From positions 1 through 64,000 of the forward strand of contig JAXLWK010000011.1 in the NCBI GenBank assembly GCA_046328525.1: a stretch of DNA of 64,000 bases. Direction: 5' to 3'. The notes below the pieces were generated by a model. That model made no database searches, was not told the origin of the DNA, and saw nothing but the letters and a program-made list of their open reading frames with translations. How positions within the stretch are numbered: position 1 is the first letter of the stretch; the number at the start of each line of letters is the position of its first letter. Shown here piece after piece: positions 63,511-64,000 of this stretch. The translations under genes were made by a program, and so were the position numbers. The stretch comes from JBDHWG01 sp046328525. Lineage in GTDB: Bacteria > Chloroflexota > Anaerolineae > Epilineales > JAHCIE01.

Positions 63511-64000
63511 GACATGACAAGCGACTTCTCCAGGCGCGCGACGAGATCGGCGATCAGACCGCGCGCGCCCGGCATCGCCCACTCCTTCATGCGGCCAAGC
63601 TCGGCAATCTCCGGCGCGGCGAGCGCCGCCTCCAATGCCACACCGCGCGCCAACGCCTCCGACAACAGGCGGTCGAACGTCAGGATGGCGCGCAGCATCC
63701 AGTACTGCTTCTCCGGCGAGCAGAACGCATCCACACTGTCGTAGGCGTGCTGCTGGAGGAAATCTTCGCGCAGCAGCCGCGCCACGGCCAGCAGCGCCTT
63801 CTGCGACTCTGCCAGCGCATCCTGGCCGATAAGCTGCGCGATCTCCAACAGCTCGGCTTCCTGCTGCAAGATCGCCATGGCCCGCGCCGTCTGCGCGCTC
63901 CAGTCCGGCGCGACGTGCTCGCGGAACCAGCCGCTCACGTCGTAGAGCGAGTACGAACCGATCCAGTTGATGGCCGGGAAGTGGCGGCGGCGCGACAGGT
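63507..64000 (-). CDS. atpA: A/V-type ATP synthase subunit A, C-terminal part
   Basis: Only the last 164 codons are in the window; the 5' end lies beyond 64000. [20 protein letters not shown] and the helical C-terminal domain ([35 protein letters not shown]) match the catalytic A subunit of archaeal/vacuolar-type ATP synthases. Gene order A-B-D on the minus strand is the standard one. Confidence 0.93.
   Translation of the reverse strand, partial: LSRRRHFPAINWIGSYSLYDVSGWFREHVAPDWSAQTARAMAILQQEAELLEIAQLIGQDALAESQKALLAVARLLREDFLQQHAYDSVDAFCSPEKQYWMLRAILTFDRLLSEALARGVALEAALAAPEIAELGRMKEWAMPGARGLIADLVARLEKSLVMS

Overview
This 64 kb window is a dense, GC-rich bacterial chromosome segment with no rRNA or tRNA gene, no CRISPR array and no intact transposase or prophage that I could see. 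A member of Chloroflexota (or a close relative) is my best guess. The reasons are the A/V-type ATP synthase genes, a mevalonate-pathway decarboxylase, a bS21 gene under a sigma70-like promoter, many dispersed short palindromes, and the mix of GH78/GH1 glycosidases, Gfo/Idh oxidoreductase and rho. This assignment is inference; no rRNA marker is present.

Layout. 0-7.6 kb: secreted envelope genes (L,D-transpeptidase, C39-like peptidase with TPRs, a 3D-domain/5'-nucleotidase-C fusion, a membrane protein), an AEC transporter, a HEAT-repeat protein and rpsU. 7.7-13.8 kb: a co-directional run with a ParB/Srx-like protein, an eRF1-like (baeRF) protein, a nucleotidyltransferase-fold protein, asnS and two glycosyltransferases. 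13.9-17.3 kb: methyltransferase, threonine synthase, Gfo/Idh oxidoreductase. 17.5-24.5 kb (minus strand): a beta-lactamase-fold protein, a ferric-reductase-like membrane protein with ApbE and a P/Q-rich anchored protein, a two-component system, and a secreted protein with a recent internal duplication. 24.8-29.7 kb: alpha-L-rhamnosidase, S9 peptidase, a small HNH protein. 29.9-38.8 kb: a GT81-like glycosyltransferase, nadD-obg, a second two-component system, a zinc-ribbon protein, a threonine dehydratase-like enzyme, a GH1 glycosidase. 38.8-43.2 kb: rho with a strong promoter and leader, a LysM/M23 peptidase, a mevalonate (di)phosphate decarboxylase. 43.1-44.5 kb: a recombinase remnant and a Phd/PIN toxin-antitoxin pair. 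44.7-50.1 kb (minus): a four-gene chaperone operon, TPR protein - J protein - GrpE - Hsp70. 50.2-55.9 kb: a P-type ATPase, an SPFH protein and an AI-2E family transporter. 56-61.4 kb: M4 metallopeptidase, a PrsW-like protein without catalytic residues, and small proteins. 61.4-64 kb: A/V-type ATPase subunits D, B and A (partial).

Most notable items: (1) the compact noncanonical Hsp70 operon, whose J protein has HPP instead of HPD and whose first gene appears coupled to a tiny leader ORF; (2) a roughly 100-bp MITE in three copies, two with perfect 8-bp target duplications; (3) a translation-linked gene set (ParB/Srx-like, baeRF, nucleotidyltransferase, asnS); (4) a P-type ATPase with intact catalytic motifs whose membrane ion ligands differ from Ca2+ pumps; (5) a 3D-domain/5'-nucleotidase-C fusion; (6) a PrsW pseudoprotease. 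All family calls rest on motifs read by eye, without database searches.
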